Assembly: GCA_036571765.1 (NCBI GenBank)
Contig: BROE01000005.1
Coordinates: 6,307,614 to 6,371,613, forward strand
Reading direction: 5' to 3'
Source of the DNA: Plecoglossus altivelis
Lineage: Eukaryota; Chordata; Actinopteri; Osmeriformes; Plecoglossidae
Length of the DNA: 64,000 nt
Shown here: in pieces, positions 48,810 through 62,600 of the stretch
How positions within the stretch are numbered: the stretch's first letter is position 1
Layout: the number at the start of each line of letters is the position of its first letter
Made by a program: the position numbers and the translations under genes
Notes under the pieces: generated by a model
The model's database searches: none
What the model saw: the letters and a program-made list of their open reading frames with translations, nothing else
What the model was told of the DNA's origin: nothing

Positions 48810-51800
48810 GCTTGGCTAGCAGTATTTCCTTACTGATCCCTTCCTTCAAGTATATGCATATCCTATCTTCCCACTCTGGCTCCTTACAGTGTGTGTTCCC
48901 ATGATGGGATTAACTGCAATGACTACAATCTGAGACCCGGCTTTGAACTCCGTGTGCTGAGTCTCCTTTTCACCATTTTATTCCCAGAAGGGATAAAGCC
49001 TAGCTTGGGTTTCACAGTTAGCACAGTCTATCACCCAAATGGAAATGATGACAGCGAAATGACAAATAACCCTGTGTCTCTCCCTCTTTGTCTACCTTAG
49101 ACCTCGCTCAGCTGCCTGTGTTCATCCAAATAACTACTACCAAGGATATTACTCGTCGTGCCCGTTAGATGGACTGCTATTGTGTTGCACTAATTGAGAC
49201 GGGTAGCAAGACGGAAATTCACGGCAACCAACCGGACAACCTATGTAACTTTCTTTGAACGCTTACAGATTTTCTCCCTTATATAATGTCATTTCTATTT
49301 AAAAATTCAAACGTTACAGTTTGCATTGGGCTTTTTTCTCAGTCAGTTGTGCTAACGTCCTATTTGTCATTTGTGATTCCCAGTTACGGAGGTGGCTTAT
49401 TGTCAAGCTCCTTTACACCTCATAATTGAATCAATGTGGAACAATTGACCTTGACAGACTAGAAATCCTTTCACCGTTGTCTGCCTCATTCTCATGGCGC
49501 AACAGAGACATTACAAAGCTTTTCCAATGCTGTCTCTCTCATTCCTCGGAAAACCATTAACAATCGACACTCCCTTTTTTCTCAATATGCCTGCTTGTCT
49601 GGTCGCTGTGGTCAAAAGCATAAAAATGCAACACAACGCCGAATCGCAGATATTAAGTATCGCATCACTGAATGTAAAGGTGTTGTTTGTTATCATTCGC
49701 AGGGGGATGCAATGGACTGTCACTAACCAGTCATGATCACCAATAATTGATGTTGATAATAAACTCTGTATATGCTGTTAATATCTCATGGTGGAAACAT
49801 TTATCTGGAGAATCCAACATGTGTTTAGTCTTTGCTGGGGAAAGAATACTGATCAAGGTAGCAAGTACACGAAGACAAAGGAGCATTATTATCATTCAAT
49901 ATCAGACCAAGATTTCCCAGACTTTGGCCTTTCGCTTTGTTGATGGAACAATATTTGTATTGCTTTATAATACAGAATCCACCTGCATTAGTTGACTGCT
50001 TGGGTCATGTTCGGGGGTGTGTGAACAGAAACAGGCGCAGGCCCTCAGACAGAGATGAACATGCAGGACGCGCAGACAGGAACAGTAGCATGCAGCTGAA
50101 TCCACAACTACACGTTACACGCGTGTCATGCTGCCGCATTGAGGAGGAGAATAAGTAATGAAGAGAGAGCGCTGCTGGTCTGCCAATGCGCCATATCATG
50201 GGTGGATAACAGCTTTGTGAGCTATAGGTGATCTGAAATGTTTAATCGGACAAAAGCGGTATTGCTTAGAGAATAGAGACTCTGCTGTAAGTGCATCTGT
50301 ATAGGTGCATCCATTAGCAAGCTGAGTCATGGGTCTCCATTATCTTAAATGTGAGTCGGAGTCTGCTGCCCATATGACTGCGGCATTAAAACACACTCAA
50401 GGAGGTCGAATTATGATTCATCAGCCATTGTGCTTATGCATCCTAGTGGAGATGTGTGAAGGTTGCCTGCGTCACTTGGTCCTTACGTTTCTTTCAGTCG
50501 GGAAGTCAATGTCGAAGACTTCAGTGTAGCAACCTGCCTCCGTGAAGTAAGAATTCCTCCCGAGTCAAAAATATTGAGATTCTTTTCGGGCGTTCAGAAT
50601 GTGAAGAGCCACTTGTGTAGGAAACAGCACCCCGGGGACTGTGTTTCTATCTTAATGAAAATCTGCTCTTGTAGTGGAACCGTGGTTATAAGCACTAGGT
50701 TATATCAGTCAAATCAAACCCAAAGGTAGTTCTAAGATAACTTCAAGGTGCTGTATAGCATCGTAGCCAGTGGCCTGCCACTGAGAGTGTTAAGCAAAAC
50801 ACAGTGTGCCATATTTCTGGAACAAACCCTAGCATCTGTTGATAACATACATGCACTCTATAATCACTGTGCTTGGTGACCCTTACTTTACATAGGAAAC
50901 TACATCACATGTTACATCTATAAACACTACTGCCACAGGAGCCACTAGCTAGGTCAGATAGAAGTCTCAGTTGTTATGGAGCGTCAAAGCTTTCAACATA
51001 ATCTTTTTTTTTTTGGGTCCGTGTGAAACAGGTCACTTTTTTCTGCAGTCATGCTGGATCTTATCTTTGTGTTATACGACACGTTTTCAATCACAAGCAT
51101 ATAGGATGCTATGAGCCATTACGGAATGATGGCATCCATGGTAAATAACTCTTATTCATGCCACAGAGAGAGCTGTGCTAAGGATGTTAGGCATTAAAGA
51201 GTTGTCTTTTTCATGAGATTATCTGCGAGGGAGGACTGTTGGTATTCAGACAGAGCTGGCTGGCACTGGGAGATCTCCCTCCAATCCAAGTAGAACACTT
51301 CTCCAGGCATGCAAAACATGCAGGCTTAAGTCACATAATCCCTTTCGATATCTGCTAGAATGTCAATATGCTGACAAGAACACTCACGGTGCAATGTATT
51401 TGCATGCTTGTACTATTTAGTTCCACTTCAGACAGCAGTCTTGCATTGTCACCGGGAAAGGTGAGAATTCTTAGGGGCATTGACGATTTACGTTATTTTA
51501 ACATTTAACACAATGCTGTACTGCGTTTAAACAACAACCGATGTTTTGATGAAAGCTGACTGAAGTACTAAGAATAGCATGTGGGAGAGAAAGCTCCTCA
51601 TCGCTGCCTTGTCTTCCCTCTACACACATGCAATGTTTGTCCAGGGCCTGAAGATATTGAGGCAAATAATTGGATACACAAAACTCAGACCAGGGAGCAT
51701 CTCAAAGGCTAAACAAACAATGGTGCTTCTTCCACAATCTGGTTCTTGGCTGAAATGAGACTATGACTGCGGTTTATAACCGGGGGTTCCTGTCGACTTC

Positions 51801-54600
51801 CTGTCACGGTAGTTTCCAGGGTGTATGCCATTGGAATGAATAAGTAAATCTGACTAACTTTTTGAGGACAATGACAGGTTTGGGAAAGTTTAGGAGACAT
51901 TTCTCCCAAAGCATTTACTGACTTTAAATGAGCTGAGGAACTTAAAATGTGCTAATATGTCACATTGTACTTTGCTCTATCTATTTATACTGTATGTAAA
52001 TAATCTTCTCAGGATATTGGCAGAATCTTTTCATTTTTTGGGTTTAATCTTTCCCCATCACTTTACGTCCAGGACACTGAATGGAGATAATCCCATGATG
52101 CACCTCTGAAATAGTTTCGAAACCACAGTTACCATTCAATCTTCATGGCGCATCCCAGATGATGGTTTATTCGTCAGGTCGCTTGACAAACCTGAACAGA
52201 ACCAGATGTGATGATATAAATGGAAGTAAGTTGTGCCTCCTCCTGGTTTCAAAGACCTTAGCCAAGCACTCCAGCATAATCAATACTACCGTAGTCTTCT
52301 AGATTGTAGCCTCTAATGCTTCCTTATACTTGTTTACCCCTGCATTAAAAACCAGCATTAACTTTGTTATGACATAGGACTTAGCTGTAGCCTATCGGCG
52401 CATTATAGAGGAGACAGACACTAGATGGAAAGATAAAAAAGAGAGCTGGAGAGAGTGAGCAAGAGGGGAAGATACAGAAAGACAGAATAATAAGAAAGAG
52501 AGGGAGGAAGAAATGGATTCTGAAATAGAGGTTTAAACAGGGATAGGAGACTCATGTGGAGTTTTGAAAGTGGGTAAGAAGTGCTGTGTTAGAACATACT
52601 CATCCTTCATGGACGTTGTCTTTCATACTTGCTGATTATTTATGTGGTGCCTGTAAATGTGCTGAGCACGGCTAAATGTATAAATAGGAGTGTGGTCATC
52701 ATCAGAGCCAGCAGCTCACATGGGAAAAGGAGGGGAAAGAGCACGTTATCAGAGCATCAGATCATGAGCAGCGGAGGAGACCATCTACATTGACTCATCA
52801 AGAACTGAGGGTGACTCTCACTTCTCTTAACCACACGTGCAGTCTGCATGTTATACAGCTTGGCTTCATCTTCTGTAGTCACTAGAGTGCTGTGTTCCGT
52901 GTTTTCCTCGTGTGTAAGCTTTCAAATGAATGAATGGGTGATTCATCTAATTCCATATTTTACTTGGTTCAGTGCCTGACGTGTATGGGAGAGTATTTGG
53001 GTCAACTCAGACTTGCAAATCCAACTAATTTGTTATCATTCTAAATAACCAGAAAATCTGAACATTTATTAGAGCATACATTATTTGATCAGATATTCTA
53101 AGCAGGCACTTTTTTTGTTACCACTCTGCGTCTCTGGGGTCATCTGCCTAAATGAGGGGCAAATCATTCCAGTGCAGTCATCAGACTCGTAAAATTAGCA
53201 ACAGTACTCTGAAAGTTTTCTTAGCAAAAATGGTTCTTAATGGTTCATTTGGCAACCCAGGGAACATTGAACTATTTGAAATAAGAAGCTACAATAATCT
53301 ATAAATTTTTTACATTGTCTTTTTATTTAAACTATTTATTTCTACGCCAATAATCTATTTACCAATTTACTAATTTATTCATGAAAAACCAGTGCGTGAT
53401 ACATTATACATGTATCACATTGCATGTTCCTTGTTTTCGTGCTTCATCCGCTTTGTATCTGCTATGAATCGTCTTTGGCAGACCACAGTGGATGCCACCA
53501 CAGTAGGCTGCTCGGAGTTTGTTTTTTTCCTCTGTCTCTCGAGCGGGTGTATCTCTAGAGGTCACACTGGCCACCCCAGAGCTATGGGGACAGTCAGTCT
53601 GCCAACTGTGGTGGCATGCTAGCGAAGCCATATGTTACCAGTTAAGACCCAGCCAGTGGAGGCTGTGCTGCAACCACACTGTGACTGGTATCTAATGAAA
53701 ACCGTGCCATGGTCGACTGCCTTTGTTTTTAATGATGCAGCACAAGGGATATTGGAGTAGACAACGGTAATTCTGCGATCAAACCTTCAGGTTAACATGC
53801 AGAACATTTACAGCACCATTTCTGAATTCTGAGGTGTTCTACTAATGAGAATTCATATTTTACAGTCCATGACTATTACTCCAAGCGAGAATATAAAGCT
53901 TCATATAAAAGCAATAGATTCATGGCTACTATATAGGGATCAATAGGTTGGTCTGGACTCTTCCCTCCACTCTTTATCTAACTAGACCAGGCCACCATAG
54001 GCCAGGATCAAATATGTTCTTTTCATTATAGAGAGCTTTATGTCTGGGCCATAGGTGCTGCCCTAGTAATGTTTGTGTTAGCCTTGTGGCAAGTGAGTTG
54101 CTGGAAAGACAGATGGCTGTTTACTTAGGTTCTTCACACATCGACGTGGACATGGACTGAAATGTCCCCAATCTCTTCATATAGAATTCTACAACTTGTT
54201 TGAACAAGGAAGTGATAACAACATTTTTGACAGTGCTGGCTCCCCTGTCGCGTTCGGTTGATGAAGAAAAATATCTGTTGAGAGGCGATAGGACAAAACA
54301 CCTCAATACCACCCTAGGTTTTTTCAGTGGCCTGCCCGTCCTTCAATATTTGAACAGATTCAGTACAGGTGATTCTGTTTCAAGGCTTCCTGTGCACACG
54401 AAGTAGAATCTGATCTATATGTTGGGCTTCAGCGGAACAAGAAACACAACTATCATTCTGACCTGAATTATGTGAGAGCTCAGAACCCAAACAAGCTGGG
54501 GTTTTATGAGGCAAACAGAACCGCCAGCCATGTGATGTCACAGCAAGCTAACTAATCAGTATCACTGTAAAGCCTCTTCGGAGGGAAAAGAAAATGTGAA
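48810..54600. other. Gene-free stretch
   Basis: No recognisable exon, RNA gene or transposon on either strand. A polypurine patch at 52423-52514 and a few octamers are the only features noted. Confidence 0.5.
52423..52514. repeat. Purine-rich degenerate GA tract
   Basis: About 90 bases of mostly A and G (GAGAGA, AGAAAG, GGGAGG units) with occasional T and C. Degenerate microsatellite. Confidence 0.75.
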
Positions 54601-54608
54601 GGCGTAAG

Positions 54609-54663
54609 GAAAATCACATGTTTTCACATGTGCATTGAACACATATGAAAACATGGGATTTTC
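54609..54663 (-). repeat. 55-base strong hairpin (24-bp arms, 7-base loop)
   Basis: The arms 54609-54632 and 54640-54663 are complementary at 22 of 24 positions around the loop CATTGAA. If transcribed from the minus strand, one of the two mismatches becomes a G-U pair, giving 23 of 24. Such symmetry is very unlikely by chance in 64 kb. Candidates are a small palindromic mobile-element remnant, a small-RNA precursor or a chance-fixed palindrome. The stem length is near the lower end for animal microRNA precursors. No known microRNA sequence is recognised. Confidence 0.55.
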
Positions 54664-54669
54664 TGTGCA

Positions 54670-56300
54670 ACTCATCACGTAATATACGTCTTCTTTTCAG
54701 CAGCCATTTGTTAGCGCCAAGTTAGACAGATTCAGGTATCGCTATAGTACTAATGCCTAACAGCTGACGTTTTGAACCATAGAACGAGAGATATTATTTT
54801 GGTGATGTAAGGTGTCGTAAAGTCTTTTCAAAGTCTTTCAAAGTATTTTCCTCCCAGTACCAGCGCCCCTCTCCAATTTCCTCCAAGGTCATTGTGATTT
54901 GTTCCACAGCTGGAGGAGCAAAGCCCCTAGGAAGCAGTGTACCCATGCTAATGTAGAGTTACAAAACCATTTAGCCACACAATATTTGCTAATAGACCCG
55001 TGAACATCTGTAGTCTGATGTTTTGTAACATACGACTCTTGACATCTCAGCAAACTCTCTTGTGTTGTACAAGGTACGTATGGGGGCACATGAGAAATAC
55101 GACTTGTATGGGATTACGGTTGGCATGAAATCCACAGATGCTTCTGGTGAAAAGAACATCAATTGATTTCTTAAGCTTTTGGTGCTGCAGGGCTTGTGGA
55201 TGGGGGTGGTATATTCCAGTAAAATGCTGCATGCATGCTTTAATTTGCCACATCATTCTCGTGGGTCAGTTTAATGTTAGCCAATGGGTATTCATTATTT
55301 ATTTTTCATGGTAATGATTTTTTGCTGCACACGGTTTCATCATCACAGCCTGTTGATTGTCTGCATTGCAATCGACCTGGACAGGGGATAACGAGAAACA
55401 CGCCACTCAGCATACAAGAGTACCCATTTTATGAGTTCCAATCTGGTTGGATTGAAGGGTGCAAACATGAGCAACAAAAAAAAAATTGAATAAAAAACAC
55501 CAGGAGACCTTGTGGGTGATAATGGATGGCCTCTGAAGGCCTAGAGGACGTCCTCAACTCTGCCTAATGTCACAGTTCGTCTGATTGACGGGTTGGTTTC
55601 CTGTCTTTAGAAATTCAGAGGCAGAATTTGGTTGGTCAATCAGTAATGATTGGACACAGGGCTGGGATCTTTTTATGGCAGGTGCTGATAAGAGAACGGT
55701 TGAGATCATAATCAAGATTGCTGCTTTGCCAATTAAACGTGATAGAGGAGAAGGGGAACGATGCCTGTGCTATCACTATCTATATGAAAGTGAGAATGGA
55801 ATAAAGCCCTTGTTTTTTATCTACCACACCTTAATTATGGGTCTTAGAGAGCTATGAGATCCCTCTCAACCGTGCAGTAGAAAGGCAGGTATTGAACACA
55901 GCTGGGGTTCAGGTTATTTTGATGGTAACAGCAAAACAGTTAAATTACGAGTTTTTGTACCGAGAGATGTTTCAAAAGATTATGACTGAAATATATATGA
56001 TTTTTAAGTATGGTTTCCAACTGGTTTATACGGTACTAATATGCAGTATTTACCAAGATCTAATGCTATTGATTCAATTGGTAGATTGGTAAATAATTTA
56101 TATTTGTGGATATTTATTAAGAGAGGTTTTTCGTAGAAACTCGTATTCCACAGAGGATCAAATGTCAACTTAATTTGTATTGGGGTTTGGATGGAATAAA
56201 ATATTGAACTTTAATTTGAACCCTACAACTGATGCTGACAGTATTGCTGGTGGCTGCTGTATGTGATGTTTATTCCCTCAAATGAAGGTGCGACTGTTTG
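54670..56300. other. Gene-free stretch
   Basis: AT-rich with no recognisable feature. A short poly(A) run near 55476 followed by AATTGAATAAAAAAC is simple sequence. Confidence 0.5.
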
Positions 56301-56313
56301 TTGTTTTTCACAG

Positions 56314-56362
56314 GCTGCTTTGAAGCTAATAGTTAGAGAGGCTAAGAAGAGAAGAAATTCTG
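56314..56362 (+). other. Exon-like 49-nt segment with strong acceptor and donor
   Basis: A clean pyrimidine tract (GTTTGTTGTTTTTCACAG, AG at 56312-56313) precedes 49 purine-rich bases that contain GAAGAGAAGAA, a classic splicing-enhancer type. They end in TTCTG|GTGAGT at 56362/56363. Of the three frames only the first is open; it encodes AALKLIVREAKKRRNS with one base over. A plausible branch site (GTGCGAC) lies about 20 bases upstream of the acceptor. This is the best-formed internal exon candidate I found. It is on the same strand as the candidate first exon ending at 28078, but reading that exon's open frame into it meets a stop, so it may be a second 5' UTR exon. The protein, if any, is not recognised. 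Confidence 0.3.
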
Positions 56363-56627
56363 GTGAGTGCTCCTGTCTTAATGAAAAACGATTCCTTATT
56401 TACACACAGTACAATGCATGACGTGAGCTTGCACTGAAGACTTATGGAGTCAGTCTGTAATATACACATGGGTATGAAAAATCCTGCATAGCTATGTGAT
56501 CATGTGTATGAGCAATTTTAACAACCTCTCTTGACAAAGGATGCATGACTATACTTCAGCTGATACCTGCATTAAAAAGACATGCTCTTTCTTTCCCTTT
56601 TCAGAAGAAATGTTTATATGAAAACAT

Positions 56628-56661
56628 GCACACACACACACGCACACGCACACAGACACAT
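56628..56661. repeat. CA microsatellite
   Basis: CACACACACA with CG-containing variants (CACGCACACG). Confidence 0.9.
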
Positions 56662-57368
56662 ACAGCAGTTCCACATAGTGCCACATAGATTCCTCGTTCC
56701 AGTGCTGCTATTAGGCAGCATTTGTTATCCCCTCACATAGGCAGGGCAGGGCAGGGCTGGCGGCTTCCTGGCGCCACGCCTGTTTGCCTCCCAGCCTGCG
56801 CAGTGGGACTCAGCTCCATTATCAGAGCCTCAACGCTGCCACCCTGCAGAAAACCAGCATCCTCTGCTCCTGCAGATTTAATTTCTTATCTCGATTGGGA
56901 AAACAGCCCCTCTGATGAACAGTAGCAAGCCCCCTGGGCAGCACCGTACACAGCACTGGAATACAGACAATAGATTGGCTGATAAACTTATGAACAGGGA
57001 AAGCACTAATTCTACTCTCAGGACTAGGGGGTGGGTAATAGATATTCGGTGGGATTTTGCTGTATAAATGATCATACTGGGGAGGAAACCTCTCTCAAAG
57101 ATTAATCCAGAGAAGATACGCCCGAAAGCAGCAATGCGTTGTAAGGGTCTGCCATCAATGACGTACCAGAGCTATAAACAGTTTCCCTAGTAGATGAATA
57201 TCTGTAATGCATTGCAGGTGTGTTCTCTCTATCTGGAGACAAGTGGAGTAGACGTTGATTGTGTTATCGATTGTCAGCGGTTGAAGGAGAGACAGGCGAT
57301 ACTTTTAAGGGAGGATCAGTGAGGTGCCTTACCCATAGTGCTTTCAGTCACAAGGCATAAGACATGTT

Positions 57369-57397
57369 TTACAGTGGCTTACTGTGGCTTACAGTGC
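57369..57397. repeat. 10-bp tandem repeat, about 2.9 copies
   Basis: The unit TTACAGTGGC is repeated as TTACAGTGGC, TTACTGTGGC, TTACAGTGC. Minor local duplication. Confidence 0.75.
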
Positions 57398-59595
57398 AGC
57401 ATGGCCAGTTGGTGGGAGACAGCTTTGCGGTCATGTTTCACATTTTGGATGACAAATGTATTCAGAAATGCTTCGGTGGAACAAAATATGCGAGCTCTGT
57501 ACCACAAGTCTGCTTTGTGGCCATTTTTTTTTCTTTCCCCGTATTTGATTCATTTTTATAGTCTTACCAATCTTACTGTTTTTGAAGTAAACACTTCTGT
57601 TGCAGTTCAATACAATCGCATGTTTCTTTTATCAGAGCTTTTGGACTTATTTTGTTTTGTTCGTTTTTGCTCACAGCTTTATCAATGTCATCCCCAGCCA
57701 TAGGAAAAGTAATTGTGTGTCAGATTCTGGAGGCCTTAAAACAGAAGTCATTAAGTGAACAGGAAGTTGCGTAACACGATGCACCTTAGCTTAATTCGTT
57801 TTTGTCAGTATGTAGGGGCACCAGTTGGTAAAATGACATGAACAGTCATGGGTATTCTATCATGATTACGACCTGCAAGCCTGGGAGGGGGATGTCAGAA
57901 GCAATGCATTCACTGTGCTTGAACGTCCTCTGTTTGAAAGAATTATTCATAAAAACGATAAAACTTAAATGAGGCGAATTCCTATGTTTATAAAGGGAAG
58001 GTTATCTTGTGAAAGCCTGACAGAATCGTACGACACATCACAATGGGTTCTCATTGTGTTAACACACAATGTCAATAAAAATAATGGCCCACCTGCTCCC
58101 TGTGAATCTCTAACCTTTACCACTATGGTATGTGCTTGCACAAGGGAAGGGTACATGTTTCAATATTCCATGAACTGACATTGTCAGCTAATATGATAAC
58201 TAGTCTTCTCTATGCCTTTTTTTCAAAAAATAAATACCCAATGATAACATTGTACATGGTAAGACTTTTACAAATTGTATCAAAACGATTAACTCACAGC
58301 TGAATTATTTTTAATTAGATGTAAAACCATTCTTTGATATAATTGAAACATGGAAAAGAGATGTCATATGTTGATGCGCAGAAAAAAGAGACAAGTTTCA
58401 GTATTTTCTCTTTACGGTAAAGAATTACCTTTCTGGTAAGTGACAACGCGCAGCTTCTTCTTGGAGATTTTATTAAGATATCTATGAAACTGGATAAGCT
58501 GGTCATTCAAAAGGAGATTACTTTATCCACACGTGTCTTGAGAAAGTGATTATGGTGTCTTTTGGTGATGAATTGACTGTAGGAAATGAGACTGACACTT
58601 TTGGCACCTTATTACGTCTTACTGTGACTCGATAGTGATGGCGTTTAAGCACCGACTCAACACACTGGAACAGAGGCTTCCAGACCAGGCTAATAGAATT
58701 TGCTCTCTGATTCATCTTCCTCAGCGGGTTGATCCTAATTTATCAGTTGTTTTTTGTCATGCGTCTCTGTCGTTGCAAATACAACGGCGTAATGCAGCTC
58801 TGTGTGGAAGAAGCGGTTTGAACAAAAGACGCAGCCATGTCCCAGACAATGTGCTACGTTGATATATCAAAGCCAAATTGCACAACAAACAGCTTTGCTT
58901 TGAAATTTTGCAATCTGTTGAGGTGGCTGATGTGAAATGAGTGTGTGGTCTTTGTGGCTCAAGAAGGCCTTCGCCTCTAAGGTTTGTATTTTAAGACAGT
59001 TTTAAAATCTACCTCGTGTTACTAAGTAATTAAGCTTTTACATTAGCAAACACAAACAACGCTTTGAGCAGTGGTTTCGTAATGGATAATCAATGTAGCT
59101 TTCGTATGTAGCATGTTTGTTTTTCTTTCACCAGTGAACGGTGTGCATGCTGCCTTCAGTTACCCTGAGATGACACGAGAACGTTTTCAATTTCTTAGGT
59201 GAGCTTTGGAGTTGGAAGCAATTAGTCTGTTTTGTTTGTAACCAAATACGTACATTTCTTAGCAAAACGCATTTGGGTTTGATTCCTCTGTTCACACTTT
59301 GTGTTGGCAGATTTTCATAATGCAACTGATACTAACTCAAAAAGCCATTTTTACAAGGATGATAATTTAACAAGAAGATATCCCATTTGAATCCGTGCCA
59401 TTTGCAGAAATGGTTGTTTCAACATTAATTACAACTCACCAATGAAAGTCAAACAACAGTCAGATTACTGGCACAAAGGAGGCAACTTTTGAAAATGTGT
59501 GGGATTCATGAATGGATTCCCATTAGCTCAATGACATGCATGTCTGCAACGCACTGGGGAACCTGTGTGTAGAACAAATTATGGAAAACCACTGT

Positions 59596-59622
59596 GATAA
59601 CAGCGTTATCCACAGAGGATAA
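59596..59622. promoter_or_regulatory. Triple GATA motif cluster
   Basis: GATAA at 59596-59600, its complement TTATC at 59606-59610, and GATAA again at 59618-59622. The first two form an inverted pair extended by CTGTG and CACAG arms with a one-base bulge. Paired GATA sites are known high-affinity binding arrangements; activity here is inferred. Confidence 0.3.
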
Positions 59623-62600
59623 TTCACAATATGGCTGCAAATGCTAACTATCTCTATAAACTATCGCATTTAGGGATTGTAAAATATTCATCTTGAATCT
59701 GGACTGTACAGCCAGCCCTGCCAGTTCATTTATACATTGAGTCCGTGGACTGTTCTCGGTGTGATAATGTACAGTATAGACCCTATTAAAAGTAAACAGA
59801 ACAGATACAAAGTCAATAGTCTGTTGAGGTCAATTTAACTAAGCGAATTCATTTCAGGCACGTTTTCCCTGCTCCTGCCTCTTCTTAAACAGGCACTCCA
59901 TCACTGTAGCCATCATTTGTTGACATGATGTGCATCTTTTGACTTATTCTCCACGTGTCAGTGCCTTTCCTTACGCTTCAAGACTCATCCTGAACCGACA
60001 GCATTTCTTCCTCATAGATCTCGTTTGTCATCATTACAGGGAACAGAATTAAACATTTTGTCCGAATTTGCTTCATAATACAGGCATAGAATGGATACCC
60101 CATAAAATCCACAGCGTCTTGTATAACCGTCCGACGCACCCAGTGGTTAACTCAGTGAAGGAAATACTATGGGAGCCTATTGGTTCTCTGTAATGGAGAC
60201 GTACTGCCAGCTGACCAGAAAGATATGTGGTTCATTGGTAATAGCAAAAGGGACACAATCTTGCTCAACATAAAATTTTTGTACCTTTTAAGCAAAGCTT
60301 TTCATTCTGAGGTTTTGTTTGTCTATTTCTGCAAAATAACAGACAAACATCCGGTTTAAACAGCACATGAAGATGAATTCTATTGTGTGTTCCTTCCGTG
60401 CGTGAGATTTCTAACACAACATTCATAAGAACCCAATTATGCCCATTATAATCTACCTGGGCTTTCGAGACCTTAAATGGACCTCCAATAAGAGATTGTT
60501 CAGATTTCTGAGCAAAAGGTCTTAAGCAGTTAAGATGAAAAGGCATTAAAAGCTGCTTCCGCCACAATCTTTGCACTCTCTTCAAAGGCTTTGTGGCTCT
60601 CATGCACGAACCAGACCAAGGGTTTCATGACCCATGGTATGTCAGTAGCCATTCAGTTCTGTGTAATGCTTTGGAGCAGCCGAACAGAGAGACTGCCACT
60701 ATAGACTGTAGTGTTTCTGTGGTGTATCAAACTCCAGGATTGGATTGTTCACAATCCCTGAGATTTGTCTTTGGAGCCAGACAAGAACCATACACACACA
60801 GCCTGGGTAGGACAAAAGACAGGAAATGGCTGCAGTCAGCGAGACAGGATCCTGCTCCATTGGTGAGGATTTATCTGTTATTTTATCTGTGCAGTGATGC
60901 TGTAATTAACAGGGGAAGGTCTGCATTTCAAGTGGGCAGTGTGTTATTCCACTGTGTAGGAATTGCCAAACAAAATGTAATCAATTATAATTACCCTACT
61001 TGCAATGGCTGGCTCTCTTTTAAACCCTTGTTGTTCCCACGAAACTGGTGGCAGCTTCAAATTGTATCTGTGGTGGGCATGAGGGACACCTGAAGAAGCC
61101 TGCAAGTGCTGATCGTTCTCTGACGACACCTTGCAAGATTCCTACCGCGAGGGCCCTGTCAGAGTGGGATCCCTTGAGACTGGCTGGTTGGCACCTGCGA
61201 AACGTTTGCCTAGCGTTTCCCCTCAAATGACGAGCCTGATGGTGGTTGCTGCTTAGTGGTTCCTGACTCCAGTAAATGCTGCTGTACTGACACAAGGAGC
61301 CACCAAAAGCTGCATTCATTTGAAAACACAACATGCCAGCGAGAAAAAACAACAACAATCAAAACATGAATCAAGTACAGAAAATCGAAACACGCGATGC
61401 AAACGTGCTGCACAAACACAACAGGATGAAGCTGTGTACCGGAGTCACAAAGCTCCCCTCGTTTAAATAAAGGATTCTTATTATGCTGCAGAACAAGGGG
61501 TATCATAAATGATTCAGGGCTTCTGTGATGGCTGCCTATTTACAGTAAGGCTGCTTTCGTCAGCTGGACACATTCCTGCCCCCCTGTTCCTCTACAGTCT
61601 TGACAGCTTTAAAATGGCAGCAAAATGCATGTGCCCGCTGAATGGAACAATGTCTTGACTCAAATGTTTAATGCATACAGTACATACGGCCTATATCAGG
61701 CATGCTGCATGTAGCTTCTAATAGCAAATGGAATGTGAGTATGAATGTAAGGGGCGAATAATGGAAGGGGGGTTATTGCTGCACCATGTAAATAACTAGA
61801 GAATTCCAGCCGCTCACAAGCTATAGTGCAAGTAGGAGACAACAGAGAGCAGTTCAGCACTCTACTATAATATTATTCTATTCCTTTTGAAGGACATTTT
61901 CCCTCTTACTGCCATATATTCCCGTCTCTTCTGTTTCCTTCCCGGAGCCAGAGTGAAAATTGTGCTGAGTGTCAAGTTTAGCAAAGACAATGGTGCTGTT
62001 TCTCTGCAGACTCTCCCAGGATGTTCACATGATAGCTAGCATCATAGTTTGGCTTTCTTGAAAATGTTGAGTTCCTCCGAGTACTGGAGGGGGGTTAGTG
62101 ACTTCAGTTTGGGACTGGTTGGCGATTGGTACCGAACAGGTGGCCCATTTGCACAAGCTGAATCACTGACTCAGCAGCAACACTTCCAATGCCTGACTTG
62201 TGTTTCAGGCTGTGAGAAGAGATGGATGTGTACTGCATGATACAACTTGATGACGAATTAAAGTCTCCAACTTTTTGGAGCTCCAATACCTCCCGTGCAT
62301 GCACACCTTTCAAACACTAGGATGTTCTATCCTTTTAAGGAATAAATCAATCTCTCCTAGAGATGGAAGTAATATCATTTAAGATTAGAGTTTCTCAGCC
62401 GAGGAAATAAATAGATTTCAGTTTTTTAGAGGCTACAACATAATGTCACAATAGGATAGTTTGATTTCCCGAGTGACAATTTGACAGTAGATGTGAACTC
62501 CCAGCTGACTCAGGAGTGTGGCTTGTTAAATGAAATAAACATTTGCTTTCATAAAGGTTCTAACCTTCCATTTTCTTGCTTTCTATACGCATGTTTGCAA

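Noticed and set aside
60593..61093. Longest open frame, 166 codons, plus strand
   Set aside because: No recognisable domain, no family match I know, and this length is expected by chance across six frames of 64 kb. Splice signals do not bracket it convincingly.
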